This document shows positions 25,080 to 33,826 of a stretch of 64,000 bases of DNA, piece after piece (positions within the stretch are counted from its first letter, which is position 1; each line of letters opens with the position of its first letter). Position numbers and translations under genes: made by a program. Origin of the DNA: Paenarthrobacter sp. A20 (GTDB taxonomy: Bacteria > Actinomycetota > Actinomycetes > Actinomycetales > Micrococcaceae); assembly GCF_024168825.1 (NCBI RefSeq), contig NZ_JALJWH010000001.1, forward strand, positions 3,162,001-3,226,000. The letters are read 5' to 3'. A model generated the notes under the pieces. The model ran no database searches, had not been told where the DNA came from, and was given only the letters and a program-made list of their open reading frames with translations.

Positions 25080-27176
25080 ATGACCATGAGTGAAGTACAG
25101 ACACAACCAGGTGAAGCGAGGTACCGCATCGCCGTCGATACCGGTGGCACGTTTACGGACGTGGTGGTCGGCTCGAACACAGGCGACATGGCGGTCGGCA
25201 AGGCCCTAACCACCTATGACCGCGTTTTCACTGGCTTTGAAGCCTCAGTCCGCAGGGCTGCCGAGTCGGTTGGCTGGAGCGGCGATGACGTCCTGCGCAA
25301 TGCAGACGTGATTGTTTACGGCACAACGCACGCAACCAACGCAGTTCTCACCGGCAAGGTGGCCAAGACTGCTCTCTTGACCACTGACGGATTCGCCGAC
25401 ACCCTCCTGCTTCGCGAAGGCGGACGCCGGGATGCTTTTGACTCCAAAGCTGCCTACCCTCCGCCGTACATCCCGCGTCACTTGACCTTCGAAATCACGG
25501 AGCGGATTTCCGCCGAGGGTGATGTCCTGGTGCCGCTGGATGAAGCGAAAGTGCGCGAGGTGCTCGGCTCCTTCAAAGAACAGGGAATCGAGGCAGTGGC
25601 CGTTTCTTTCCTGTGGTCGATCATCAACGACGCCCACGAGAAGCGCGTGGCGGAACTCATCCAAGAGATCCTTCCCGATGTGCCGTACACGTTGTCCAAC
25701 GAGGCCAACCCAACAATTCGCGAATACCGCCGTTCCTCGGCCGCGTCGATTGATGCCTCGCTGAAACCGCTGATGGCGGACCACCTTGGCAAATTGCGCT
25801 CCGACCTCCAGGAGTACGGGTTTGGCGGTGACCTCTTGGTAGTGACCTCTGAAGGCGCCGTGCTCGACGTCGTAGATGTTCTGGACCGCCCGGTACTGTT
25901 GCTGAACTCCGGCCCCTCCATGGCACCACTGGTTGGTGCGGCCGCTGCTCCCGAGCGCGACACTGTGGTGGTCTGCGATATGGGCGGCACCACATTCGAC
26001 GTGTCCCTGGTTGAACAGGGCGTCGTTCGCCACACTAGGGAAGCCTGGCTGGGAGAGCCCTTTGTGGGCCACCTGACAGGTCTGTCTTCGGTGGCTGTTT
26101 CCAGCATTGGCGCCGGCGGTGGCAGCATCGCCTGGATCGACGGCGGCGGTCTGCTTCGGGTGGGTCCGCAAAGTGCCCGGAGTACTCCCGGACCGGCCGC
26201 GTATGGTCGCGGTGGCGAGGAACCCACCGTCACGGACGCTTGCGTAGCTTTGGGTTACCTCGACGCTGACGGATTTGAAGGCGGATTCACGCTGAACCGT
26301 GAGGCTGCCATCCGCGCCATCGATACCCGCATCGCTGGCCCCTTGAACATGGATACTTTGCAGGCTGCACAGGCCATTTTGGATGTATCCGCCAACCACA
26401 TGGCAACAGCAATCCGCCAAGCTTCCTTGGAACAGGGTGTTGACCCTCGAGGTGCCCTGATTGTGGCGGGCGGCGGTGCAGGTGCCATGGTGGCGGCCGC
26501 CATCGGCGTGCTCCTGGAAGCTGATACGGTCCTGATTCCCGCGACTGCGGGCGTGCTCGCTGCCTACGGCGCGCATCGCGCTCCGATTGCTACGGAATTT
26601 CTCTCGCCCTTGCACAACGACACCCGTAGCTTCGACGCTGGCTCCGCTTCGCGGGCCGTTGAGGAGCTAACGGGCAAGGCAGAGGTATTCGCCAAGAGGT
26701 TCGATGGTGTGGGCGCTGCTCCCAGCGTCACCTATTTTGTTGACGCCCGCTACCCGGGCCAGGCCTGGGACTTGCGTGTGTACTTGGACGCTGCGCCCGA
26801 TACCGCCAGTGATGCAGCGGGCATCGTTGAGCGTGCCTTCCACGAAGAGCACGATCGCCGCAACGGCACGCACGATCCGGACAGCCGCGTGGAGATCATC
26901 ACGTGGGGCGTCAGGGTCGAAATCCCGCGGCCTGAGCTGACCAAAGATCAAGCCGAAGTGGGCCGTGGGACTGAAGTCCACCGCACGGACTCCATTGTGT
27001 TCGGGGGCGAAAGTTTCAGCACCCAGCGATACCGCGGAGTCACCCTTGCCCCCCGGGACAAGATCGTTGGCCCTGCTGTCATCGACCAGCCCACAACCAC
27101 CATCGTGGTGCCACCGGAGTGGAACGCCACGCTCGACGAACGATCCAATATCTACCTCACCCGTAAGGAGGCGTAA
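25080..27176 (+). CDS. Hydantoinase/oxoprolinase A-type subunit (HyuA), cassette 2
   Basis: 698 residues. AVDTGGTFTDVVV (near 20) and CDMGGTTFDVSL (near 300) form the ASKHA phosphate-binding loops, and GAGGGSIAWIDGGGLLRVGP is typical of the family. It is a diverged second copy of the protein at 12.3 kb. It starts 24 bases after the FAH gene and is 2 bases from its B subunit. It should bind ATP and activate the amide carbonyl of a cyclic substrate. A second ATG (25086) is possible, with little effect. Confidence is high for the family and low for the substrate. Confidence 0.92.
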   Translation: MTMSEVQTQPGEARYRIAVDTGGTFTDVVVGSNTGDMAVGKALTTYDRVFTGFEASVRRAAESVGWSGDDVLRNADVIVYGTTHATNAVLTGKVAKTALLTTDGFADTLLLREGGRRDAFDSKAAYPPPYIPRHLTFEITERISAEGDVLVPLDEAKVREVLGSFKEQGIEAVAVSFLWSIINDAHEKRVAELIQEILPDVPYTLSNEANPTIREYRRSSAASIDASLKPLMADHLGKLRSDLQEYGFGGDLLVVTSEGAVLDVVDVLDRPVLLLNSGPSMAPLVGAAAAPERDTVVVCDMGGTTFDVSLVEQGVVRHTREAWLGEPFVGHLTGLSSVAVSSIGAGGGSIAWIDGGGLLRVGPQSARSTPGPAAYGRGGEEPTVTDACVALGYLDADGFEGGFTLNREAAIRAIDTRIAGPLNMDTLQAAQAILDVSANHMATAIRQASLEQGVDPRGALIVAGGGAGAMVAAAIGVLLEADTVLIPATAGVLAAYGAHRAPIATEFLSPLHNDTRSFDAGSASRAVEELTGKAEVFAKRFDGVGAAPSVTYFVDARYPGQAWDLRVYLDAAPDTASDAAGIVERAFHEEHDRRNGTHDPDSRVEIITWGVRVEIPRPELTKDQAEVGRGTEVHRTDSIVFGGESFSTQRYRGVTLAPRDKIVGPAVIDQPTTTIVVPPEWNATLDERSNIYLTRKEA

Positions 27177-27178
27177 CC

Positions 27179-28939
27179 ATGACGCGCGAATTCGATCCCG
27201 TAAAGCTCTCGGTCCTCGCTAATGCATTCGACGGCATTGTCCGCGAGATGACCAACGGCCTGCTGCGTTCCGCCCGTTCCTCTGTCATCAACACTGCCCG
27301 CGACTTTTCGTGTGCTGTTCTGACCGCTGATAACCAGCTGCTGGCAGCAGCAGAGGGCGTCCCGGTGCACGTCTTCGGTGCCGGACCGCTCGGCGAGGAC
27401 ATGGTGCAGCTGCACGACGACATCCGTGAAGGTGACGCATTCCTGCACAACGATCCCTACATGGGCAACTCGCATGCTGCCGACCATGTGATCCTCGTTC
27501 CGATCTTCGTCCATGGACGTCACCTCTTCACGGCCGTCACCAAGGCCCACCAGGCCGACTGCGGCAACTCGCTGCCAACCACCTTCTTCGCCACGGCACG
27601 GGATGTGTATGAAGAAGGTGCACTGATCTTCCCGTGTGTCCGTGTTCAGCGTGACCATAAGGACATCGACGACATCATCCGTATGTGCCGGTCCCGCATC
27701 CGTGTGCCTGACCAGTGGTACGGGGACTACCTGGCATCGGTCGGTGCGTCGCGCATCGCCGAACGCCGCATTCACGAGCTCGCCGAGAAGTTTGGTGTCG
27801 AAGACCTGGTGGACTTCGTGGATGCCTGGTTCGACTACTCGGAACGCCTCACCGCGACTGCGATCGAAACGCTGCCCGAGTACGTCCTCCATGGCTCCTC
27901 GGTCCACGATCCCTTCCCCGGAACCAGCGCGGACGGCGTGCACCTGCAGGCAACCGTTGAAGTGAAGCCCAAACAGGGCAAGATCGTCATTGACCTGCGT
28001 GACAACCCGGACAATCTCCCCAATGGCCTGAACCTCACAAAGGCCACGGCTACGGGTGCTGCCTTGGCCGGCATCCTCTCCGGCATCCCGGAGAACCTTC
28101 CGAGCAACGCGGGCACCTTCCGTCGAGTGGAAGTTCTGCTCCGGGACGGCTGCGCCGTCGGAGTTCCCAAACACCCGTACTCCTGCTCATCGGGCACCAC
28201 CAACCTCGCCGACCGGGTTGTCAACATCGTTCAAGCCGCGTTCTCCCAAATAGAGGACGGCTACGGCACGGCCGAGGGAGCGGCGGGACAGGCACCGGCA
28301 AAATCTGTCATCTCCGGTATAGACGAACGTAACGGCAACGCCTATGTCAACCAGATCCTTGTTGGCGGCGTCGGTGGACCAGCTACACCCTACGTTGACG
28401 GCTGGCCTACGTATCAGCGACCCGTCTGCGGCGCACTGCTTTACCACGACAGCGTCGAGGTAGATGAGCAGCGCTACCCCATCTTGGTTCACGAACGCAC
28501 CCTGGTTGCTGATACCGGGGGAGCAGGAAGGCAACGAGGTGGCCTCGCGACCCGTGTGACCATGGAACCCCGGGGTGAAAGCGTCACGCTGACGTACGGA
28601 ATCGAGGGCAAGATCAACCCGCCGAAGGGGGTCCGCGGCGGCCACGATGGTACCAAGCCGTCAACCTGGGTTGAGGATCTCACTACCGGTGAACGTCGCG
28701 AGATCCCCGTGGTGGGTCGCTACGATCTCCAGTCCGGCGAAAAGGTCGTATCCATCACCCCGGGAGGCGGTGGATACGGTGACCCGCTGGAACGTGACGT
28801 ACTCGCAGTCCTGGACGACTACCGCGAATCACGGATTTCCCTGGAAGCAGCAGCAGCACAATACGGAGTCATTATTACCGACGGCGGCATTGACGAAGCA
28901 GCAACGGCCAAGACGCGCGAATCGCGCCTGGCCAGCTAG
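27179..28939 (+). CDS. Hydantoinase/oxoprolinase B-type subunit (HyuB), cassette 2
   Basis: 586 residues with a strong ribosome binding site (AGGAGGCGTAACC). The sequence has VLANAFDGIVREMTNGLLRS, FLHNDPYMGNSHAADH (the NDP motif of HyuB proteins, near 98) and a C-terminal SITPGGGGYGDP. It completes the amidohydrolase with the A subunit two bases upstream. A hairpin follows 23 bases after the stop, closing the cassette 2 operon. The order dehydrogenase, aminotransferase, FAH, HyuA, HyuB differs from cassette 1, so the cassettes were probably assembled separately. Confidence 0.92.
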   Translation: MTREFDPVKLSVLANAFDGIVREMTNGLLRSARSSVINTARDFSCAVLTADNQLLAAAEGVPVHVFGAGPLGEDMVQLHDDIREGDAFLHNDPYMGNSHAADHVILVPIFVHGRHLFTAVTKAHQADCGNSLPTTFFATARDVYEEGALIFPCVRVQRDHKDIDDIIRMCRSRIRVPDQWYGDYLASVGASRIAERRIHELAEKFGVEDLVDFVDAWFDYSERLTATAIETLPEYVLHGSSVHDPFPGTSADGVHLQATVEVKPKQGKIVIDLRDNPDNLPNGLNLTKATATGAALAGILSGIPENLPSNAGTFRRVEVLLRDGCAVGVPKHPYSCSSGTTNLADRVVNIVQAAFSQIEDGYGTAEGAAGQAPAKSVISGIDERNGNAYVNQILVGGVGGPATPYVDGWPTYQRPVCGALLYHDSVEVDEQRYPILVHERTLVADTGGAGRQRGGLATRVTMEPRGESVTLTYGIEGKINPPKGVRGGHDGTKPSTWVEDLTTGERREIPVVGRYDLQSGEKVVSITPGGGGYGDPLERDVLAVLDDYRESRISLEAAAAQYGVIITDGGIDEAATAKTRESRLAS

Positions 28940-28961
28940 AAGTACCAGCCATAGCAACTGA

Positions 28962-28993
28962 TTCCGGGGCGGGGTATAGTCCTCGCCCCGGAA
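28962..28993 (+). terminator. Terminator of the cassette 2 operon
   Basis: TTCCGGGGCG at 28962-28971 pairs with CGCCCCGGAA at 28984-28993. No strong T-run follows. Confidence 0.65.
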
Positions 28994-29022
28994 GGTTTCA
29001 CCAACTACTGACGGAGAATCAC

Positions 29023-30156
29023 ATGGAACCCATTCGAGTCGGCATTATCGGCGTCGGAAACGTTCTCAACCAATACCTGGACAAGATCGGTGTCCACCCG
29101 GACGTGAACGTCGTGGCACTCGCCGACGTGAACCCGGACGCTGTAAAAGCCCGGGCAGCGGAGTATTCGGTTGCCAAGGCGCTCTCACCGGATGAGCTTC
29201 TGGCCGATGACGAGGTTGAGCTGGTCCTGAACCTCACTCCACCCAAGCTCCACGCACCTGTGACACTCCAAGCGATCGCTGCCGGCAAGCACGTCCTCTC
29301 GGAAAAGCCGTTCGCTACTTCCCTCGAGGAAGCACAGCAGATTCTGGATGCCGCTCGGGAGGCAGGCGTCAAAGTGGGGTCCGCCCCCACCACCTTCCTT
29401 GGCTCCGGCATGCAGACGAGCCGCAAGCTCATCGATGACGGTTGGATCGGAGAGCCTGTAGCCGCTTTCGCATCCTTCGCATGCCGCGGCTACGAGCACT
29501 GGCACCCCAACGTTGACCCCTTCTACAGCCCCGGCGCCGGCCCCATGCTGGACATTGGGCCGTACTTGATCACCAACCTGGTGAACTTCTTCGGTCCCGT
29601 GAAACGCGTTTCTGCCACAACACCGCGTTCATCTGAGACCCGGCCGCGTCCGGGCAAAGACGGCGAAGTCATCCACATCAAGACTCCGACACACGTCACC
29701 GGCACTCTCGACTTCGAGTCCGGTGCGACCGCCACCGTCATGGTGAGTTGGGACATTTGGAATCACAATCTGCCGCATTTGGAGGTCTACGGAACAGGGG
29801 GCTCCTTGGCTGCACCGAACCCGGACCACTTTTCCGGCGCTCCCGTGCTGCGACGCGGTGAACCCGGTGACCTGGCCCTGGACATGACTCCTCCGGGTGG
29901 AGGCGACTGGCGCGAAACGCCCATCACACATCGGGACGACGCCTACCGGGGCATTGGCTTGGCTGAATTCGGCTATGCCATCCGCAAGGGCTTGGAACCT
30001 CGCACAGGAGGGGACTTCGCTTACCACGTACTCGAAGTCCTGCTCGCCTTCGAGGCCTCCTCGGAGCAGGGCCGCCACATCGAGATCGAAAGCACCTGCC
30101 AGCGGCCACGTCCACTGCCTTCTGTGGGGCCGCAGGAGCCCTACCGCTTCGACTAA
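29023..30156 (+). CDS. Gfo/Idh/MocA oxidoreductase 1
   Basis: 377 residues. The N-terminal Rossmann fold has GIIGVGNVLNQY in place of the usual GxGxxG, the LSEKPFATSLEEA motif (EKP near residue 94) and a C-terminal sugar-binding-like domain with DIGPYLITNLVNFFG. Family members oxidise or reduce sugars, cyclitols or their acids with NAD(P). It stands between two strong hairpins with no own 17-bp operator, so it may be read from cassette 2 or an unseen promoter. It is one of three family members in 12 kb, suggesting several oxidation steps on a polyol-like ring. Confidence 0.88.
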   Translation: MEPIRVGIIGVGNVLNQYLDKIGVHPDVNVVALADVNPDAVKARAAEYSVAKALSPDELLADDEVELVLNLTPPKLHAPVTLQAIAAGKHVLSEKPFATSLEEAQQILDAAREAGVKVGSAPTTFLGSGMQTSRKLIDDGWIGEPVAAFASFACRGYEHWHPNVDPFYSPGAGPMLDIGPYLITNLVNFFGPVKRVSATTPRSSETRPRPGKDGEVIHIKTPTHVTGTLDFESGATATVMVSWDIWNHNLPHLEVYGTGGSLAAPNPDHFSGAPVLRRGEPGDLALDMTPPGGGDWRETPITHRDDAYRGIGLAEFGYAIRKGLEPRTGGDFAYHVLEVLLAFEASSEQGRHIEIESTCQRPRPLPSVGPQEPYRFD

Positions 30157-30171
30157 AAAGTCACCAAGAAA

Positions 30172-30213
30172 CAGCAGCCGACGGCGGTACACGCGTACCG
30201 CCGTCGGCTGCTG
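30172..30213 (+). terminator. Strong terminator after Gfo/Idh/MocA 1
   Basis: A perfect stem of 19 bp (30172-30190 with 30195-30213) around ACGC, extendable by A-T pairs and followed by TTTTCT. Confidence 0.9.
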
Positions 30214-30254
30214 TTTTCTGCTTTCTACTGATTTACCGCGGAGGAAACCTGCCG

Positions 30255-30271
30255 CGTATCAAAGTGGGACA
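30255..30271. promoter_or_regulatory. 17-bp operator, site 2 (before iolD)
   Basis: CGTATCAAAGTGGGACA. The right half is perfect, the left has two changes from TGTCYCAA. It lies 86 bases before iolD. Confidence 0.6.
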
Positions 30272-30356
30272 CACCACGGCCCCCCGACGGTGAAAACCTG
30301 AAGTTCGGGCGAATCGGTTTGCAAATGCCGACGCACCTTCGAATTTAGGAGATCGC

Positions 30357-32306
30357 ATGACTAGCACAGCCGCTGCTGACATCGGCACCGTGGTCGACAA
30401 CAAGGCCGTCCGCCGCCGCACTGTCGCACAAGCAATCGTTGAATACCTTCAGGTCCAATACAGCGAATTGGACGGTGAGCGTCGTCGCCTCGTTCCCGGC
30501 ATGTACGGCATTTTTGGCCACGGAAATTCCGTTGGATTGGCGCAGGGAATCGACGAGTACGGTGTGGATTTCCCCCACTACCAGGGCAAGAATGAGCAGT
30601 CCATGGTCCATGCAGCCATTGGTTTCGCAAAGGCTTCCAACCGCGCAGCCACCCTTGCGTGCACGGCTTCCGCAGGGCCGGGGTCTACCAACATGGTTTC
30701 CGGGGCCGCGACGGCAACCACCAACCGCCTCCCCGTGCTTCTGTTCCCTGCCGACATCATCAACAACCGTTTTGGTGATCCGGTGCTGCAGCAGATCGAG
30801 CATCCGGTAGAGAGGGACGTCTCCGCCAACGACTGCTTCCGTCCGGTCAGCCGCTATTTCGACCGCATCACTCATCCGGCCCAACTGCTGTCCACCCTTC
30901 CGGAGGCCATGCGTGTCCTTACCGATCCCGTGGAAACCGGCGCCGTCGTGGTCTGTCTTCCACAAGATATTCAAGGCGCGGAGTTCGACTTCCCGGAGTC
31001 CTTCTTCACGCCGCGGGTGTGGCACATTCGTCGTCGTCCGGCTGTGGAGGACGAATACCGCGATGCTGCCGACATCATCGCGAACGCCGAGCGTCCCCTG
31101 CTGATTTCAGGAGGTGGTGTCCGGTACTCGAAGGCCCAGGAGGAACTGGCACGCTTCAGCGCCGAGTTCGGCATCCCGGTTACGGAAACCTATTCAGGCA
31201 AGGGCAGCGGCCCCATCAGTGAGCTGAATCTGGGTGCGCTGGGTGTGACCGGAACGGTGGGAGCCAACGAAATCGCCGATGGCGCTGATGTTGTCATTAC
31301 TGTTGGTTCACGCCTCCAGGACTTCATCACCGCTTCACACTCGTTGTTCCAGAACCCCAACGTGAAGTTCGTCAACCTCAACGTTGGCTCGTTCGACGCG
31401 CACAAGATGGGTTCATTCCCGGTCATCGGCGATGCGAAACTTTCGCTTGCGGCGCTGCGGGAACGACTGGCAGCCATTGACTTCGGTACCTCCGCTGATT
31501 ACCGCAGCGAGATCGCGGACGCTCGGAAGGCCACCCTTGAGGTGCGCAAGCACGATCTTCAGGCATTCCCCGGTGAAAACATGAGCCAGGCCCAGGTCAT
31601 CGACGTTCTGAACCGCACCGCAACCAACCAGGACGCCCTGATCCTGGGCTCCGGTGGTGTGGTTGAGGGCATCCACAAGGCCTGGGATACGTCCAACGGC
31701 GCCGAAATCCACTTCGAGTACGCCAACTCGTGCATGGGCCATGAGATTCCGGCCGGCCTCGGCTACCGGATCGCACGTGGGGACGCGCCGGGAGAGGTCT
31801 ACGTCTTGATCGGTGACGGCACCTACTTCATGCAGCCAACGGAGCTGGTCACGGCCGTACAGGAACGCAAAAAGATCATCACCATTGTGATCGACAACCG
31901 CGGACATCAGTGCATCTGGCCTCTACAGGTGTCCAAGGGTGGCCCCGGGCGCGAGTTCGGTACGCAGTACCGGGAACGCAGCAGTGAGTCCGGTCGCCTT
32001 GACGGGGCAGTTCTGGACTTCGACATTGCCGCCAATGCCGCCAGCATGGGATGTGCAGCTTGGTCCACCTCCACCGTTGAGGAGTTCCAGAATGCGCTCA
32101 AGGAGGCCAAGGAAGGGGACGGCCCCGCAGTGATCGTCGCTCGGGTGGAGCCTTGGCGCTACCTGTCCGGCAGCGGAGCCTTCTGGGACGTGGGAGTGCC
32201 TATGACCTCGCAGCGTCCGGGCAGCCAGGAGGGTACTGCAAAGCACTTGGAGGGCCGCGCCCGCCAGCGCTTCTACGCAGCCACCACTGCACCTGACCAG
32301 CGCTAA
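30357..32306 (+). CDS. iolD: IolD-type trihydroxycyclohexanedione hydrolase
   Basis: 649 residues, the usual IolD length and a thiamine-diphosphate enzyme. The opening RRTVAQAIVEYLQVQYSELD and GMYGIFGHGNSVGLAQGIDE are characteristic of IolD; the cofactor motif begins IGDGTYFM near residue 484. IolD opens the ring of 3D-(3,5/4)-trihydroxycyclohexane-1,2-dione to 5-deoxyglucuronate in myo-inositol breakdown. None of iolB, iolC, iolE or a clear iolG operon is in the window, so this is a solitary IolD and may act on another cyclic 1,2-dione. It has the 17-bp operator upstream and is followed by the aldehyde dehydrogenase. Confidence 0.85.
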   Translation: MTSTAAADIGTVVDNKAVRRRTVAQAIVEYLQVQYSELDGERRRLVPGMYGIFGHGNSVGLAQGIDEYGVDFPHYQGKNEQSMVHAAIGFAKASNRAATLACTASAGPGSTNMVSGAATATTNRLPVLLFPADIINNRFGDPVLQQIEHPVERDVSANDCFRPVSRYFDRITHPAQLLSTLPEAMRVLTDPVETGAVVVCLPQDIQGAEFDFPESFFTPRVWHIRRRPAVEDEYRDAADIIANAERPLLISGGGVRYSKAQEELARFSAEFGIPVTETYSGKGSGPISELNLGALGVTGTVGANEIADGADVVITVGSRLQDFITASHSLFQNPNVKFVNLNVGSFDAHKMGSFPVIGDAKLSLAALRERLAAIDFGTSADYRSEIADARKATLEVRKHDLQAFPGENMSQAQVIDVLNRTATNQDALILGSGGVVEGIHKAWDTSNGAEIHFEYANSCMGHEIPAGLGYRIARGDAPGEVYVLIGDGTYFMQPTELVTAVQERKKIITIVIDNRGHQCIWPLQVSKGGPGREFGTQYRERSSESGRLDGAVLDFDIAANAASMGCAAWSTSTVEEFQNALKEAKEGDGPAVIVARVEPWRYLSGSGAFWDVGVPMTSQRPGSQEGTAKHLEGRARQRFYAATTAPDQR

Positions 32307-32312
32307 GCGCAA

Positions 32313-32344
32313 CAGGCGGGGCCGTCATGCGACGGTCCCGCCTG
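32313..32344 (+). terminator. Hairpin after iolD
   Basis: 32313-32326 (CAGGCGGGGCCGTC) pairs with 32331-32344 around ATGC with one wobble. No T-run follows; some read-through into the aldehyde dehydrogenase gene is likely. Confidence 0.7.
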
Positions 32345-32395
32345 ACCCATTTACCGGACCATACTCAGCCTAAATACTGACAAAGGAGTACCAAC

Positions 32396-33751
32396 ATGAG
32401 CGCATTTACCGTTATTGATCCAGCCACGGGAACCAAGCACGCACAATACCCAGCGGCCACAGATGCAGAGGTAGAAGCCGGCCTGACCGCAGCCCAGGCT
32501 ACCTACCAGGACTGGTCACGCACCACCACAGTGGCTGAGCGGGCTGCTTTGGCCAAGCGCCTGGCCGAACTCTTCGTGGAACGCAAGGACAAGCTGGCAG
32601 CCATCATCAACCGGGAGATGGGCAAGCCCCTCGCACAGGCGGCCGGAGAAGCAGAGTTCTCCGGTTCCATCGCCGCAGCCTTCGCCGAGCACGCAGAGGA
32701 ATGGCTGGCCGACGAGGACCTTGAGGTAGCCGATGGTCTGCGGACGTTCTTCCGGTACCAAGGCCTGGGCGTAGTTCTGGGCATCATGCCGTGGAACTAC
32801 CCGTACTATCAGGTGGCACGCTTCGCGATTCCCAACATCATCCTGGGCAACACCGTGATAGTCCGCCACGCGAGCCAATGCCCGGAATCTGCTCTGGCAC
32901 TTGAAGAGCTGTTCCGCGACGCCGGCTTCCCGGACGGCGCCTACGTCAACCTCTTCGCCACACATCAGCAGATCTCAGACATCATCGCGGATGACCGCAT
33001 CCAAGGCGTTTCTCTCACTGGCTCCGAGCAGGTAGGCGCAATCGTGGCTGAGCAGGCAGGCCGTGCCTTGAAAAAGTGCGTGCTGGAGCTCGGCGGTGCC
33101 GACGTATTCATTGTTCTCGACACGGACGACCTGGATCAAGCAGTGCGAAAAGCTGTCATGGGACGGATGGGCAACACCGGTCAGTCGTGCAATGGCTCGA
33201 AGCGAATCGTCGTGCTGGATAAGCACTTCGATGAGTTCTCCGAAAAGTTCAAGGCAGCCATTGCCGGCCAATCGTACGATAACGGCGACTTTGGCCCGAT
33301 GTCTTCAGATTCAGCCACTAAGTTCCTGAAGGGGCAGGTACAGGGAGCCATCGATCAAGGTGCCGAAATCCTGGTGGGCAATAACGAACCGCAGGGCAAC
33401 GTCTTCACCCCGACAGTCATTACCAACATCACTCCTGCCATGGACGTCTACAGTGAAGAGCTCTTCGGACCGGTTGCCCAGCTTTACAAGGTCAGCAGCG
33501 ATGAGGAAGCCATCAAACTCGCGAATTCGTCGCCGTATGGCCTCGGTTCCGTGGTGATTTGTGATGACCACGAGCGTGCCGAGCGGGTAGGGAACCAGCT
33601 CGACGTCGGAATGGTGTTCATTGGCGCCTACGACCTCAGCGGAGCCGATGTACCGTTCGGTGGTGTCAAGAAGTCCGGTTATGGACGGGAACTGGGCAAG
33701 GTGGGCATGCTCGAGTTCGCCAACAAGAAGTTGTTCCGCTTCGCCAAGTAA
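32396..33751 (+). CDS. NAD(P)-dependent aldehyde dehydrogenase (succinate-semialdehyde type)
   Basis: 451 residues, short for the superfamily and typical of the compact GabD-like group. The catalytic Cys lies in NTGQSCNGSKR (near residue 265) and the general-base Glu in VLELGGADVF (near 231); INREMGKPLAQAAGE is an early family motif. It should oxidise a semialdehyde to the acid, for example the product of the class III aminotransferases. RBS AAAGGAG precedes ATG 32396, 89 bases after iolD. A strong terminator follows. The true substrate is unknown. Confidence 0.9.
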   Translation: MSAFTVIDPATGTKHAQYPAATDAEVEAGLTAAQATYQDWSRTTTVAERAALAKRLAELFVERKDKLAAIINREMGKPLAQAAGEAEFSGSIAAAFAEHAEEWLADEDLEVADGLRTFFRYQGLGVVLGIMPWNYPYYQVARFAIPNIILGNTVIVRHASQCPESALALEELFRDAGFPDGAYVNLFATHQQISDIIADDRIQGVSLTGSEQVGAIVAEQAGRALKKCVLELGGADVFIVLDTDDLDQAVRKAVMGRMGNTGQSCNGSKRIVVLDKHFDEFSEKFKAAIAGQSYDNGDFGPMSSDSATKFLKGQVQGAIDQGAEILVGNNEPQGNVFTPTVITNITPAMDVYSEELFGPVAQLYKVSSDEEAIKLANSSPYGLGSVVICDDHERAERVGNQLDVGMVFIGAYDLSGADVPFGGVKKSGYGRELGKVGMLEFANKKLFRFAK

Positions 33752-33767
33752 TTAACAACCCAACAAG

Positions 33768-33799
33768 AGGAGGCCGGATCATTGACGATCCGGCCTCCT
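33768..33799. terminator. Bidirectional terminator
   Basis: A 13-bp perfect stem (33768-33780 with 33787-33799) around ATTGAC, followed by TTTTATT. It lies between the convergent aldehyde dehydrogenase and Gfo/Idh/MocA 2 genes. Confidence 0.9.
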
Positions 33800-33826
33800 T
33801 TTATTGCGGGTGGAGTGAGGTTGTGC

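Noticed and set aside
25245..26615. 456-codon open frame on the minus strand
   Set aside because: Opposite the HyuA gene of cassette 2, with composition like antisense of that gene.
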